DNA of 64,000 nucleotides, taken from NCBI GenBank assembly GCA_030848705.1, contig CM061244.1, positions 112,207,111-112,271,110 on the forward strand, given 5' to 3'. Shown here piece by piece: positions 9,991-21,614 of this stretch (position 1 is the first letter of the stretch; each line of letters begins with the position of its first letter). Made by a program: the position numbers and the translations under genes. The notes under the pieces were generated by a model. That model did no database searches, was not told where the DNA came from, and saw only the letters and a list, made by a program, of their open reading frames with translations. Source of the DNA: Heracleum sosnowskyi. Lineage: Eukaryota; Streptophyta; Magnoliopsida; Apiales; Apiaceae.

Positions 9991-10944
9991 CCTCGCTGTA
10001 AAATGGAGGGAAGGGGGGAATTGAGGTGGTGTAAGGTCGTTAAAGGGAGATGGAAGGAGGGGTAGTGGGGTTGGTGTAGGGTCGGTAAATAGAAATGAGA
10101 GAAGGATGTTGTTTTTAAGGTGAATTATAAGCTTTGGGGGTTTTCAAATTTCATGATTTTAATATTTAATCATATTAACATTTCTTTAAAATTGAGATTG
10201 AGTATGTTATAGTGCCAGAATTCGCCTCGTCGGAGAAGGGAGTGGAGGGGGGAGTTGAGGTGGTGTAGGGTCGTTAAAGAGAGATGGAAGGATGGGTAGT
10301 GGGGGTGGTGTAGGATCGGTAAAGAGAGATGAGAGAAGGATGTTCTTTTACGGTGAATTATATGCTTTGGGGATTTTCAAATTTCATGATTTTAAGATTT
10401 AATCATCTTAACATTTCTTTAAAATTGAGATTGAGTAGGTTATAAGTGAATAACCTTGGTTACTATTTGATTACAAAGTGCACCTTGAGTACAACCACTG
10501 CCTATCAATCCACAGACAAGAGGATGAAACAAATTTGGAATACGTTGAGGAAGCTGCGTTGATAGGATTAATAGAATGAAGCTATGCTTTGTGAAGAGAG
10601 ATAAAATTCATGCCTTTAATAATTTTGAGAATGAACAGTTACATGTAGAAGATTTAGCTATTCACTGTTAGTTTAGCACGAACATTTTTTACGTTAATTA
10701 ATACTACTCCACTACCTCTATTAACTACAGCATCCCATTAATCCCATTTTAATCACAAAAGATAGAGTACTTTGTACTCTTAATTAATACTACTCCACTA
10801 GCTTTATTAACTACATCATCCTATTAATCTCATTTTAATCACAAAAGAAGATAGAGCACTTTGTACTCTTAATTTACTAACTTAACTAGCCGTTAACCAT
10901 CAGTTCCTCACCATCACCATCTTTCAACCTCGACCTTTACCATC

Positions 10945-11110
10945 TTTCATTTCGGCTCTTCAAAAATCAAAACATAAATATAGAAACATATAACTATATC
11001 ATACAAATATAACATAAGTATAACTACCTGTTCAAACTCAAAAAGAGCTCTAACAACTCTGTCATGTATAGATTACGTTCCACCTTAGTGCCGGAATTTG
11101 TCTCGCCGGA
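10945..11110 (-). pseudogene. Gene A copy with exon 2 deleted (A4), unit 1
   Basis: On the minus strand, the gene A exon 1 end and intron (to AGCCGAAATG) are followed at once by AAGATGGTAAAGGTCGAGG. In gene A that sequence is the last ~30 bp of exon 2. About 280 bp of exon 2, including the membrane segment and coiled coil, is therefore missing. The unit 2 equivalent is about 27705-27870. Confidence 0.6.
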
Positions 11111-11458
11111 GGGGGGAGTTGAGGTGGTGTAGGGTCGTTAAAGGGAGATGGAAGGAGGGGTAGTGGGGGTGGTGTAGGTCGGTAAAGAGAGATGAGAGAA
11201 GGATGTTCTTTTAAGGTGAATTATATGCTTTGGGGGTTTTCAAATTTCATGATTTTAAGATTTAATCATCTTAACATTTCTTTAAGATTGAGTAGGTTAT
11301 AAGTGAATAATCCTGGTAACTATTTGATTACAAAGTGTACCCCGAGTACAACCATTGCCTATCAATTCACAGACAAGAGTCAATCCACAGACAAGAGGAA
11401 GAAACAAATTTGGAGGAAGCTGTGTTGGTAGGATTAATAGAGTTTCACAAAATCAATA

Positions 11459-11755
11459 TCTTTATATATATAAAGGAAAATCCCTAAGAGCTCTAGAATC
11501 ACTCGATTCATATTTATCTAATTTTCTAGTGCTCCTCTATTTTAAAATATTTAAATCAAAACTTCCTTATTTTGGTCCTATTTTTTAGAAAAGAAAGTCG
11601 AAATCTTTTTTTAAAATTGTATAAAATAAATCAAAACTTCCTTATTTCATGTTTTAAATGTAATTTTGTTTAAAAACATTTTTTTTGGAATAGCTTTTAG
11701 AAAAATTTGGAGAAATTATTATAAAGCCGCTGCGAAGCGCGGTTTACTAAACTAG
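11459..11755 (+). mobile_element. Short non-autonomous Helitron, unit 1
   Basis: The 5' end TCTTTATATATATAAAGG follows A at 11458. The 3' end has a stem-loop (CCGCTGCGAAGCGCGG, 11727-11742), a short spacer and CTAG (11752-11755), followed by T at 11756. These fit Helitron rules: TC start, hairpin, CTRR end, and insertion between A and T. It is 297 bp with no coding capacity. The 77-codon open frame over its left end is incidental. Confidence 0.75.
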
Positions 11756-11958
11756 TAAATAAATAAAATGGACTCAATTCTTTAAGTTATTTTGATGGAA
11801 AATTCAAATCAAAACTTTCAATTATGCGGGTTAAACTTAATTATTTTAATTATTTAAAATAAATAAAATGGACTCAATTCTTTAAGTTATTTTTATTATT
11901 TTCATTATAAATAATTAAAATGGCTTGTATGGTAGAGACTAGAGAGAGATAATCAAGT
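11756..11958 (+). promoter_or_regulatory. 5' flank of the 52-residue gene with a short upstream ORF, unit 1
   Basis: A ~35-bp block (AAATAAATAAAATGGACTCA...) occurs at 11758 and again near 11857. An 11-codon upstream ORF (ATG 11920 to TAA 11952, MACMVETRER) ends 6 bp before the main ATG. The homologous gene at 36500 shares sequence only from about 18 bp before its ATG, so this flank and the upstream ORF are specific to the tandem units. Confidence 0.4.
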
Positions 11959-12194
11959 ATGGCTTGGCAGTATATGCGCGTAGCTTGTAAACAAACTTTG
12001 GACCGTGCAAATCAGGTAATTAAAATGTTATTGTATAATTGGATTTTATTTTTAAAATATGTTGAGATCTCTAATCAATTTCTTTAATTTAGTTTGCTGT
12101 AAGGAATGAGGGACTCATTGATTCCCTTATAATTCGTGGCTCTGCAACAGTAACAATTGTGATGGCGGTTAGGGATTATAAAAGTTCTAACTAG
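11959..12194 (+). CDS. Conserved 52-residue two-exon protein of unknown function, unit 1
   Basis: Exon 1 (11959-12015) encodes MAWQYMRVACKQTLDRANQ. The 77-bp intron has a CAG/GTAATT donor and a TTTAATTTAG acceptor. Exon 2 (12093-12194) encodes FAVRNEGLIDSLIIRGSATV, then TIVMAVRDYKSSN, then TAG. Both exons are phase 0, and the joined frame is open in all three copies in the window (here, 28720 and 36500). The N-terminus is basic and amphipathic, and residues around 31-45 are hydrophobic, so a small organelle-membrane protein is possible; that is inference. I do not recognise the family. It differs from the 36500 copy at about 11 of 52 residues, with no stop or frameshift in either. Confidence 0.55.
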
Positions 12195-12339
12195 TAGTAC
12201 TAATTTGTGTTTATGTTACCAAGACTTTGTTTATGATGCTGCCTTTTGTATAATAAATTTGTACTCAGATTGATTGATGATGCTTGGAATGCGTTGACTT
12301 AATTTCTTCGTAATACAATAGCCCGTTTCGTATTGAGCA

Positions 12340-15300
12340 AACTCGTTTATTTCAATTATTGTTGTATATTGCTTTATACTTTTTATGCTGAATTAATATA
12401 GGAGCTACTGAAAGATGTACTTTCCGTAGACATAAGTGGTGGAGTAATTTTGTTTAGGAAGAAAGATTTATGTTGTTGTTTCATAGTTTCTTGGAGGTGA
12501 ATGTTTTAGCCCTGCCATGGGTGTTTGTATACTTATGTAATTGGAAAACACACGAGGAACACAACATTCAGGTTAGGAACTTGCATTAATAATTTGTTAT
12601 AGTAGCCATAGCTAGGGTAATCCTTGTTTAGAAGAAAATATCGGAAACTTGAATACCAAGGTCATACCTTGTTCCGTCTGCTCCCTCCTTTGTCAACTCG
12701 TCTATTTTATTGTTGTATATTAGTTTAAAATATACTCATCATACTATATTAACATAATCATCATAGGAGCTATCGAAAGATTTTTGTACTTGACATATTT
12801 AAACTTGATCAACTCATTGTAAGAATATAATTGAGGCTTACAAGTTGGAGAGTAGACAATTTTTCTGTGCTGACCTTGGCACTTTGTTGGCTTGGTATTC
12901 TTGAAATAAATTCTAAACCCAAACCCCCTCCTGTAATAAATTTTGATGTGTGTTTGTGGGTATATATATTTGTGACTTAGTTTCTTTTAATAGTAAATAT
13001 ATAGAAGAAAATATAGAAAACCTTTTTTTCCTTCTTTCTTTTCGATACCAGTTTCATACCAAATTCCGCTCATGTTCTGTCTACTCCCTCATGTGTCATG
13101 TTAGACCTACTTGTTTCATTTATTGTTGTATATTGGTGGAGTAAGTGGTACATTCTGTAGACATAAGTGGTGGAGTAATCTTGCATTAATAATTTGTAAT
13201 AGTAGTCATAGGGTAATCCTTATTTTAGAAGAAAATATCGAGAACTTGAATAAGAAGGTCAAACCAATTACCATGTTTCGTTTGCTCCCTCCTGTGTCAA
13301 ATAATAGATTATTTGGTATGCATTGGAGTTATCTCATCAGTGCTGACGCCGCTTTGGTTTCGAACTGGCAACAACCCTCAACCCAAGAACACTCCCTCCC
13401 ATGTTCCTCGTCTCCGGTGATTTTACCCTTATTTACCATGGATGTTGTTGAAACTTTTTAATTTCCAGCCTGTATTTTGCTAAGTATTACTCAACTTCTT
13501 TAATTATATCCTGTACCTGACTTTTTATTATGTAAGTTGCTAAACTTCCTTGTCATTTCTCTCGCAAGATTACGACTAATTTTGCTTATGTATTTTTATT
13601 GAAAATATTTCTCTTGCAAGATTGAGTAGGTTATAAGTAAATAACCCTGGTAAGGATTTGGTTAAAAAGTGCACCATGAATACAACCACTGCCTGTGAAT
13701 CGACGGACAAGAGGAAGAAACAAATTTGGAATACTCTGACGAAGCTGCGTTGATAGCATTAATACCTTGTCATGTTATAACATAGCAGTTATATGTGTGT
13801 CTCTATAAAAGGATCCATATCTCTTCTTAGCTCCTTAAACTCTCGACCTAGTAGTTATTAGTTACCACAGAACCTCGGTTGAGTTTTACTATTTTGATTT
13901 GACAACGTAACAGCAGGCCAGAGGCCTGGCCTTGGGCTAAGCAGGCAAGCCACAGTGCCTCGAGGCTCAAATTATAAAGGCCTTAAATAATTGAGTGTCA
14001 CATATATATATGTTTATGTGTATGTAGATACTAGAACCCTGTAAAAGAAATTTCATCAAAGCCGATATTAGCTCGGTGCAGCCGTTCCACCCTGCGTAGA
14101 AGCAGGCTCTAATCTGTAATCATATGTACTGTTCTTTCCAGAACCTTTCGTCGTATTCCATTTCTGCTAATAACTTCTTAACCTTACATTCCTCCTTGCC
14201 AGTATAAAAAATGAACTCAGATTATCTCTGCAAATATATATGAATCATTGTTCAAATGAGTAACTGATGGTGTGTTGTGAGATAAAGAGAGAAGAGGAGA
14301 CAGATCTGTGTGTCTAATATACAAATCCAAGAATCTAGCCTTTTGGCCTAAGTTACTTGAGGGATGTTGCTCGGATAAGCTCTGCCAACCTCAACTCCAT
14401 TGACTTGGACCTCATTTCTCTCCTATTGGATTGGACATGAAGTTCATTATAGGTGGATTTTGCTGAATGGAATAAGAAAATCTGACTGAGGCTCTCTTGT
14501 AAGTAAGAAGCCAGAAGCTATGTTTTGAGTTTGAGGAGCTAAATATGGATACTAGCCCTTTTATAGGAGTGCATCTGCCTACCATGTGATACCATCTGCC
14601 TAAATATGGGATAGAACTTTAGTGATTGTGGTAACCAGAGAACTAATAGAATTTCAATCATCCAAACGATTCACCCTGCTGTACATGTGTTTCTATAGTT
14701 TATTTGTGTGGTAACCAGAGATTTGTGTTTGTCGATATATATTTATTTGTGACTTAGTTTATTTTAGTAGTAGTTATAGAGGGTAATCCGTATATTAGAA
14801 GAAAATATAGAAAACTTTTTTTTTTCGTCTTCTTTCTTTTCAATACCAATTTCATACCATGTTCCATCTGCTCCTTCATGTGTCATACTAGACCTACTTG
14901 TATCATTTATTGTTGTATATTGGTTTATACTTTTTATGCCGAATTAATATAGAAGCTACTAAAAGATGTTCATTCTGTAGACATAAGTGGTGGAGTAATT
15001 TTGTTTAGGAAGAAAGATTTATGTTGTTTCTTAGTTTTTTGGAGGTGAATGTTTTAGCCCTGCCAGGGTGTTTGAGTATACTTATGTAATTGGAAAACAC
15101 ACGAGGAACACAACATTCAGGTTAGCAACTTGCATTAATAATTTGTTATAGTAGCCATAGCTAGGGTAATCCTTGTTTGGAAGAAAATATCGGAAACTTG
15201 AATACCAAGGTCATACCATGTTCCCTCTGCTGCTCCCTCCCGTGTCATTAAACCTACTTGTCTCTTTTATTGTTGTATATTAGTTTAAAATATACTCATC

Positions 15301-16100
15301 ATACTATATTAACAGTCATCATAGGAGCTAACGAAAGATTTTTGTACTTGACATATTTAAACTTGATCAACTCATTGTAAGAATATAATTGAGGCGTACA
15401 AGTTGGAGAATAGACAATTTTTCCATGCTGGCCTTGGCACTTCAATGTTGGCTTAGTATTCTTGAAATAAATTCTAAACCCAAACCCCCTCCTGTAATAA
15501 ATTCTGATGCGTCTCCGTGATGTACAGATGTTAATATTTAATCTATCCATATTTGTTCTAGTGGGTACATATATGTTGACTTAGTTTCTTGGTGGTGAAT
15601 GTTTTAGCCCCGCCATGTGTGTCCAAGTGTACCATGTAATTGGAGGACATACGAGGAACACAAACATTCAGGTTAGGAACTTGCATAAATAATTTGTAAC
15701 AGTAGCTATAGAGGGTAATTCTTATTTTAGAAGAAAATATAGAAAACTATTTTTTTGTTCTTTCATTTGAACACCAGTATCATACCATGTTCCGTATGCT
15801 CCCACCTATCCCTTTAATTGTTGTATATTGGTTTGAGATATACTTCATACTATATTAATATAGTCATCATAGGAGCTAATGAAAGATTTGCATCCTGTAG
15901 AAAAAAGTGGTGGAGTGATTCTGTTTAGGAAGAAAGATTTGTCTTCTTGATATATTTAAACTTAACTCATTGTAAGAATGTATTTGAGGCTTGGAAGTTG
16001 GAGAATAGACAATTTTTCGTGCAGGCCTTGGGGCTTCAATGGTAGTTAGTATTCTTGAAATAAATTCTAATTCTGGACCACCTCGGATTATATATTTTAA
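12340..16100 (+). repeat. Field of degenerate ~600-bp repeats, unit 1
   Basis: Blocks containing GACATAAGTGGTGGAGTAAT, GGTGAATGTTTTAGCC, GAGGAACACAACATTCAGG, AGAAGAAAATATCG, TTATTGTTGTATATT and CTAAACCCAAACCCCCTCC recur in the same order at about 12340-12960, 12960-13300 (partial), 14740-14935 (partial), 14935-15520 and 15560-16100. Copies are diverged and variably truncated. Open frames inside (13111-13461 plus, 15299-15550 minus) show no family features. The unit 2 equivalent is about 29100-32810. Confidence 0.7.
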
Positions 16101-16187
16101 TGCGTCTCCGTGATGTACTGATGTTGTAACATGTTATCCATCCATATATGTTATAGTTAGTATATGTAATGGATCTCGCTTTCTTGT

Positions 16188-16460
16188 TTAAATTTTTTGG
16201 TTGGTTTGGTAGCCATAGATGTTATTAGAGTTAGTTTCTGACTGCCATAATTTTTTAATTAGAACTGCATAACATTGGAGAGCCGTTGACAAACAAGCTG
16301 TCAAAGTTTCTCCATCGTAATACAGAAAAATATTTCCGGCTAATTTCACAAGTTTCTTCATATTGATCGGTATTGTATAGTTGTGATGAGCATTAAGCAT
16401 TCTGGTCCAAGTACAATAAGAATTTCGATACGAGTACACACAACCATTATTAGGGCACAC
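16188..16460 (-). CDS. Unidentified 90-codon open frame downstream of the KTI12 tail, unit 1
   Basis: The frame starts MCPNNGCVYSYRNSYC and contains MKKLVKLAGNIFLYYDGETL and TACLSTALQCYAVLIKKLWQ. The composition is protein-like but I do not recognise a family, and no acceptor or start context stands out. It could be the last exon of a decayed minus-strand gene. The unit 2 copy has about seven amino-acid changes over ~80 codons, far more than most of the unit shows, which argues against strong constraint. Confidence 0.25.
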   Translation of the reverse strand: MCPNNGCVYSYRNSYCTWTRMLNAHHNYTIPINMKKLVKLAGNIFLYYDGETLTACLSTALQCYAVLIKKLWQSETNSNNIYGYQTNQKI

Positions 16461-16729
16461 TATTGATGAAAATAAACAAAGGTATGTTATAATTTGTCAA
16501 TTTGAAGCTCAAAACCAGAACATTAATGGAGTCTTACAAACAAGCTTATACATGTAGCTTACTGAATGAAGAAAATGAAGAAGACTATCATCTCACTACT
16601 AGTTACTGATTACATGCACTCTCTACACATACTACACAAAATATAACTGAATGAATTTGAAAGATGCATTGTTCTGTGTTTATAATTTCATTGCTGTACC
16701 TTCAAAACTTTCAGTAGACACACCGACAA

Positions 16730-17040
16730 TCAACCACTTCCCACTTCTCTGTTCAAGTAATCCACAAACATCCTTTTTGTGCTGTTGGCATCTTTAGGCG
16801 GAGGTGTCAACTTTATAAAAGTTCGTCTTATTCTGCGCAGTTCCAGTAAGCCAACTGATCTCGTGAGACTGATGGTCGGTAAATCTGGACCGAGAGATAG
16901 TCCATTCACATTTCCTCCCATTGCCAGAGATTGAGCTTCCACTATGGTATTCGTGACATCCTGGTTAGCCTTGTTTATTTCATACAGGGAGTTAGCCACT
17001 GGAAAACGTGCACCCTGTGTTGCTATAGTTGGATGCAAAA
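16730..17040 (-). pseudogene. KTI12/DRL1 3' fragment, tail of unit 1
   Basis: The frame is open on the minus strand from the junction at 17040 to the TGA at 16730-16732. It encodes the last ~100 residues of KTI12: LHPTIATQGARF, ANSLYEINKANQD, GLSLGPDLPTISLTRSVGLL, ELRRIRRTFIKLTPPPKDAN and FVDYLNREVGSG at the end. Plant KTI12/DRL1 proteins are about 300 residues, so this is the last third. The ATPase half is not attached. No ATG starts the frame, and the first codon after the junction region is TTG. Unlike the copy at 33715-34112, it has no stop inside this part. Confidence 0.85.
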
Positions 17041-17050
17041 AAGCATCTCT
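17028..17050. other. Tandem junction 2, identical to junction 1
   Basis: The join between GTTGGATGCAAAA and AAGCATCTC is base-for-base the same as at 253-275. One event made the junction and a later amplification copied it. Reading minus-strand across the join, the KTI12 frame continues only a few codons (D-A-F-L-H-P) before a stop upstream, and no ATG is gained. Confidence 0.9.
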
Positions 17051-17296
17051 TTGTTGTATCAGTTATCTGCTCGGGCAAATGTTTTTACTCTCGACCTGAT
17101 TTAGTTTTTTTTATCAGTTCCTCTGTGTAAAGTTACTTCTCTTATGGTACTTGTGGAAAATTCTACATCCTTTTTGAAGCAGCTCCTAATTTGTCAAGTG
17201 TTGCGATTAACAACCATGTATGTCTTACATAGTATCTTTATTATGTACATTTATTGTCACATTAGTACCAAATTGATTCTTTCTTTCACTTTGCAG

Positions 17297-17369
17297 GCCA
17301 ATATTTAATGTTTCAAGCAATCTTACTGTTGAAGAGTAGCTAGGAACAACGGGTTTTGCGCTTCAAAAA
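17297..17369 (+). pseudogene. Possible decayed exon, unit 2 copy
   Basis: This is a copy of 522-594 with the same splice-like borders and the same in-frame TAG. Confidence 0.28.
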
Positions 17370-20191
17370 GTAAGTAGATATATGCTTCTCATTATTCAAC
17401 TCGTCTTAGTTGCATATTTATTTGTTGGATTTATGCGAGTGTCTCAGTTGTTAAGAAAATATGATATTTGAATATGTCTTTGTCCAGCAGTTATTTTAAA
17501 TTTTAATGAGATAAATTTCATTGGTTCGGTCAGTGTCATACCTAATAGGGTGTGGATGTATTTAAATTCTCTACAAAGAGGAGGTTCTTGACTTCAATTT
17601 TATATCTGAATATGTGAACATTTTGAATGCTATTGATTCTGGTTACAATAATTATGACCAAGTAAAACAGTTAAGGTTGTACATGTACTTAATATGTCAT
17701 TACACACTTGTAATAGCAACCATTAACTATGTTCGTGATTAAACTTGAAGTTACATTGCAAACCATGCGTAGAAATATTAAAAAAAATTATAAACTTTTA
17801 ACTTTTGTGAATCATCAAAATCCCCTGCTTTTTAAAAATATTTATGTGTATCTGCTAATAGGAAAGAAGAACCATGAGGCATTTAATAAACTTTCACTTG
17901 CGCACTTTGTTTAATTGTTACTTTCAACTTATAACGGTTTAATGTGTATATGTCGTAAGTTTGATTTGAAAGACTGCAGTGGAGTCCTCTATCCTGTTCA
18001 AGTTTGTCGAGGTAATTTTCTTTAGGGTGCATATCCAAGTAACTGGATACTTAATTTCCTTGGTAAAAGTACAAAACATGAATTTTCCTTTCTTATTTGA
18101 TGTCAGAATTACTGGCTTGATTTCATAAAACTGACAATAAAATAAGAATACATACAATTCCTTTGTCATCGACAATGATAGCCTCCACAATTAGTTGCCA
18201 TTTGGTTATAAAACACCAAATAAACAGACCCAAGGATTGGACGGCGTAGAAATAAGTAAATGAATGATTTGAATACCTTATTGACTTTTGTATTTAAGTT
18301 CAAGATATGTTCACCCAACTTCAATCACTTTCAAAACTTATTCATCACCAAATGTGAAAACGGTTGCATGAGCTGCTATTGCCTTAAACTCGTTTTCCTC
18401 CCCAACTGTTGCAAGGAGGTGGATGCATTATAATTATATTAATCTCTATGATTAAGAGTACTAGTCTATAAATTATGATTATGTTACTTTCTATGATTTT
18501 ATCCATTTAGAATTGCTTTTCAGTTGTAGACAAATAAATATAATCCATAGCTAATAAAAATAGTGTACTTGACTACTTGTCAAATAGTATAGACATTTTA
18601 TCTATGGCAGGCTTGGGATAAAAAAGATATACTGGACAACAAATTAGTGAAATTAGAGATTTCTGGACATTAGGTTTTACTCTTGAATATATGTGTGATC
18701 AGGTACCACAGGTTTTAAGTTATTATTTTTTTGTTTTTAAGTAATGTAATATAAATGACATTTTATTTTTGCTACTGTTCTTCTTTATCATTTAAAATTG
18801 TATATTTGTTGGGAATCAAACCACTAACCTTCTTCAATCAAGCTCGTATTATGACCATTGTACTGCATTTTGTTTTGAGATTTCCTTAAAAAATCGTATT
18901 ATATAATCACATTTTTTCCTCTTCTATCATCTTTTTCTTAGTTCTAATATTTGAAAAAATTAAATATTTGTTTATATTATTTTCTAAAAATTGCATAGTA
19001 TATAATTACAAAAAATATTTTAATAGATTGAGTATACTCTGTAATTCTCTTTTGCAATTTTAGATGATTGATATAAAAAAATAAAATTTTAAAATAATAT
19101 AAGAATACGCATAAATGTAACCTAGTTCGAAAAAAATATAAATTTATTTACATTCGTCATCATGTAGATATTAAATTATTAAAATAAATAATAAAATTTG
19201 ATTTTAAGAAATATTTAATTTTATTTTCAAATTATACATCATAATTGATTGCATCACATAATATGGAAGTCATATGAGATATTTTTGGTATTTAAAGGTA
19301 TGATTGGTCTAAAACATAAATAATAAAAAATCTAAATAATTGAATTTATGGTTAAAAAATTACAACTCTGAAAATTTGATTTATGTTATATATAAAAATA
19401 ACGTAATTAATATTCAATATTAAATGAAAAAAGATATGACTTTTTGAATCATAAATATTACAATACTGCAATAGTCATTACTCATTAACAATGACAAGTT
19501 TGATTATAACTCGAATAAAGTACAATAATAATAATTTTTATATAATATAGTAAATTGATCAATATAATCCATAACGGTTGAATTATAACATACTTAGATC
19601 AATCTATTATGAAACCAAAAAAATTTGATATTAAATATCGTGTAGATGCACATGTCATTAAGGTCGTTTAATCATATTTTACATTGATCAAAATATTTGC
19701 GAAAATTTAAAGTTGAGTTAAAAAGTAATTCAAAATTATAAAATAAAAAATATTTCAATTTGTCAAAATTTTAAAGTAGAACTTCAATACAGTGTAATAA
19801 ACATTATACTGAAATTAAATATTTGATTTTAAAAGTGTATAAATATGTATAAAAATAGATGAAAAGAATGAGAGAGACACCGCAATGACGACTTTTACAT
19901 AATATTAATAAATTTCGTAATATGTTTCATTCTTACGTATATATCAATTTTTTACAAATATACTTTAACTATATTAAAATCACATGAGTTAACATACACA
20001 TGTGTTATATACTGAAAATTTTGCTAAAATATTTATTTATTTTATACTCAAATATTCAATTTGATAAAGTTCATATGCACTTAAAAGTAATCATGTAATT
20101 ATTATCAAATGGATATTTATCCAAATTTTATGAAATCTAATCAAGTTATAAAATATTTGGTTGATGTAATTAGTATGTCACATTATAAAAA

Positions 20192-20232
20192 CTAGAATAT
20201 TTAGCCCGCTACGCTTGGCGTTGTAGTTTTAT
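20192..20232 (-). mobile_element. Helitron 3' end (minus strand), unit 2
   Basis: This is a copy of the Helitron terminus at 3420-3460: stem-loop and CTAG followed by T on the minus strand. Confidence 0.5.
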
Positions 20233-20521
20233 AATACTTACATTAAATATATTTCGTAATTTGTTTATTATAATTTTGTTTATTAAAATAAAATGATACA
20301 TAAAAATTACAATTTTATTTGCTAATGGGATAACATATATTAATCAAAGATACCTTGCATAAGGAATCCATTACAACGCAAATGTATAGACCTGATAGAA
20401 ACTGAAATAGACCAACGAAACACACTTCTAGAGTTGGACTGATACCGCAATATGTTAATCTAGTAAGATACTTGGATACTATCAAGATACTCTAATCATC
20501 GGCATTATATGCTCCCTCTTG

Positions 20522-20653
20522 TCATCTCAAGTTAACATCCAGTAATTCGAAGTGTGCGAGATCATCTTCAGCTAGCTAGACAATGAGAGGGTCTTTTGGC
20601 TCTGCAATTTTGAGTGTTCCCGACTTATTTCGGATTTTTAATTCACATGCCAT
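20522..20653 (-). pseudogene. Short coding remnant with one internal stop, unit 2
   Basis: This is a copy of 3750-3881. The TAG is retained, and one substitution changes Asp to His in the LADFEL motif. Confidence 0.33.
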
Positions 20654-21291
20654 GTTCTGTTCACAATACTAACATTTAATTGAAAACTTCTAGTTGCATT
20701 TTTATCAAGCAATCTCTATAGTGCAAGTATGTCCCACATCTTTGAAATCAATTATATTTTCTCCTGCAAGAGTTGTCAACAATGATAAAACCATTAGCGT
20801 TCAAATCCTACACATCCTTCTTTAATTTGTATAAAATTATTCCTACTTCCAAATGCAGAGTCCTAAATGTGATTTGAGAAGTACTGTAATTTATAAAAAC
20901 TACAGATTAGTATCATTTTTACATAATCATATAATTTTACATAATTTAGTTACAAATTACTAAGAGGACACTAACAGGAAACTTAAACTCGAATCACATG
21001 GAATAGAAATACCGAGAACATTTCTTATTGTATGGATTATAACCACATTAGTGGAGGGTGTAGGTCAGGTAATTCATGCATACACTTTCACGCAATTGTG
21101 AATTAATGGTTATTCCAAGGCACATTGGAAAACTGTCAATCGCATATTATTAAAAAAATTAAACCTTAAATAAATCGATTGACTGAGCTTTTAGAAACAC
21201 AACATTAAATATCAGTTCACCATATAAGTAATGAACATCACCATATTATTAAAAAAGTAAATTTGTAACATATAATATATTACGCCACTTA

Positions 21292-21614
21292 CAGAGCTAC
21301 AGTCACATTTCCTTTAAATATGTTGCATTCCAGCAAACTTGAGCTTTTGTTTAGGCAAATATATTCTCATCCTCCTAGTACTGAAAGTTCAATAGCGCTA
21401 AGTATCTAGATGAAAAAGGACTTTAACTGAAAAACTGCAAATTTGTGAGTGAGAGAAATGAACTTACTCTTAGCCAACATTGCGTATAATGTTAGTTAGG
21501 TGATTAGCAATTTCAAGTGCTTAAGCTGCATCGTAAACACTCTCTGTTGCAGCCCTTAATACTGGTGCAATCCCTGACCACATTATAGTAGAGTTGTAGA
21601 ACTCATCAAATATG
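21292..21614 (-). pseudogene. Phytoene synthase pseudogene fragment, unit 2
   Basis: This is a copy of 4520-4842. The ATESVYDAA and ANHLTNIIRNVG motifs, the intron and the stop codons appear unchanged, so the damage predates the tandem duplication. Confidence 0.8.

Larger units (their letters stand above)
7140..10940. repeat. Large imperfect palindrome (inverted repeat), unit 1
   Basis: The left arm (about 7140-8890) and right arm (about 9165-10940) are near-identical inverted copies around a spacer of 92-bp tandem repeats. Examples: 8305-8496 plus equals 9560-9751 minus, and 8369-8683 minus equals 9373-9687 plus. Weaker pairing continues outward, with 6560-6780 matching 10945-11200. Each arm carries one gene B copy, one fused gene A fragment and two to three Pro-rich exon-1 blocks. 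A transcript across both arms would fold into a hairpin of more than 1.5 kb. The unit 2 palindrome is 23912-27700. Confidence 0.9.
266..17040. repeat. Tandem segmental duplication, unit 1 (16,775 bp)
   Basis: The sequence from 266 onward reappears in the same order and orientation from 17041 onward. The offset is 16,775 bp at the left, 16,772 through the middle-left, 16,774 in the palindrome, 16,761 further right and 16,766 near 15.3 kb, because of small indels. The unit ends with a KTI12 tail whose last shared bases are GTTGGATGCAAAA. It contains every feature listed between these coordinates. Confidence 0.97.

Noticed and set aside
13111..13461. 116-codon open frame, plus strand (also at 29872-30222)
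   Set aside because: It lies inside the degenerate repeat field, changes frame relative to sister repeats and shows no recognisable motif.
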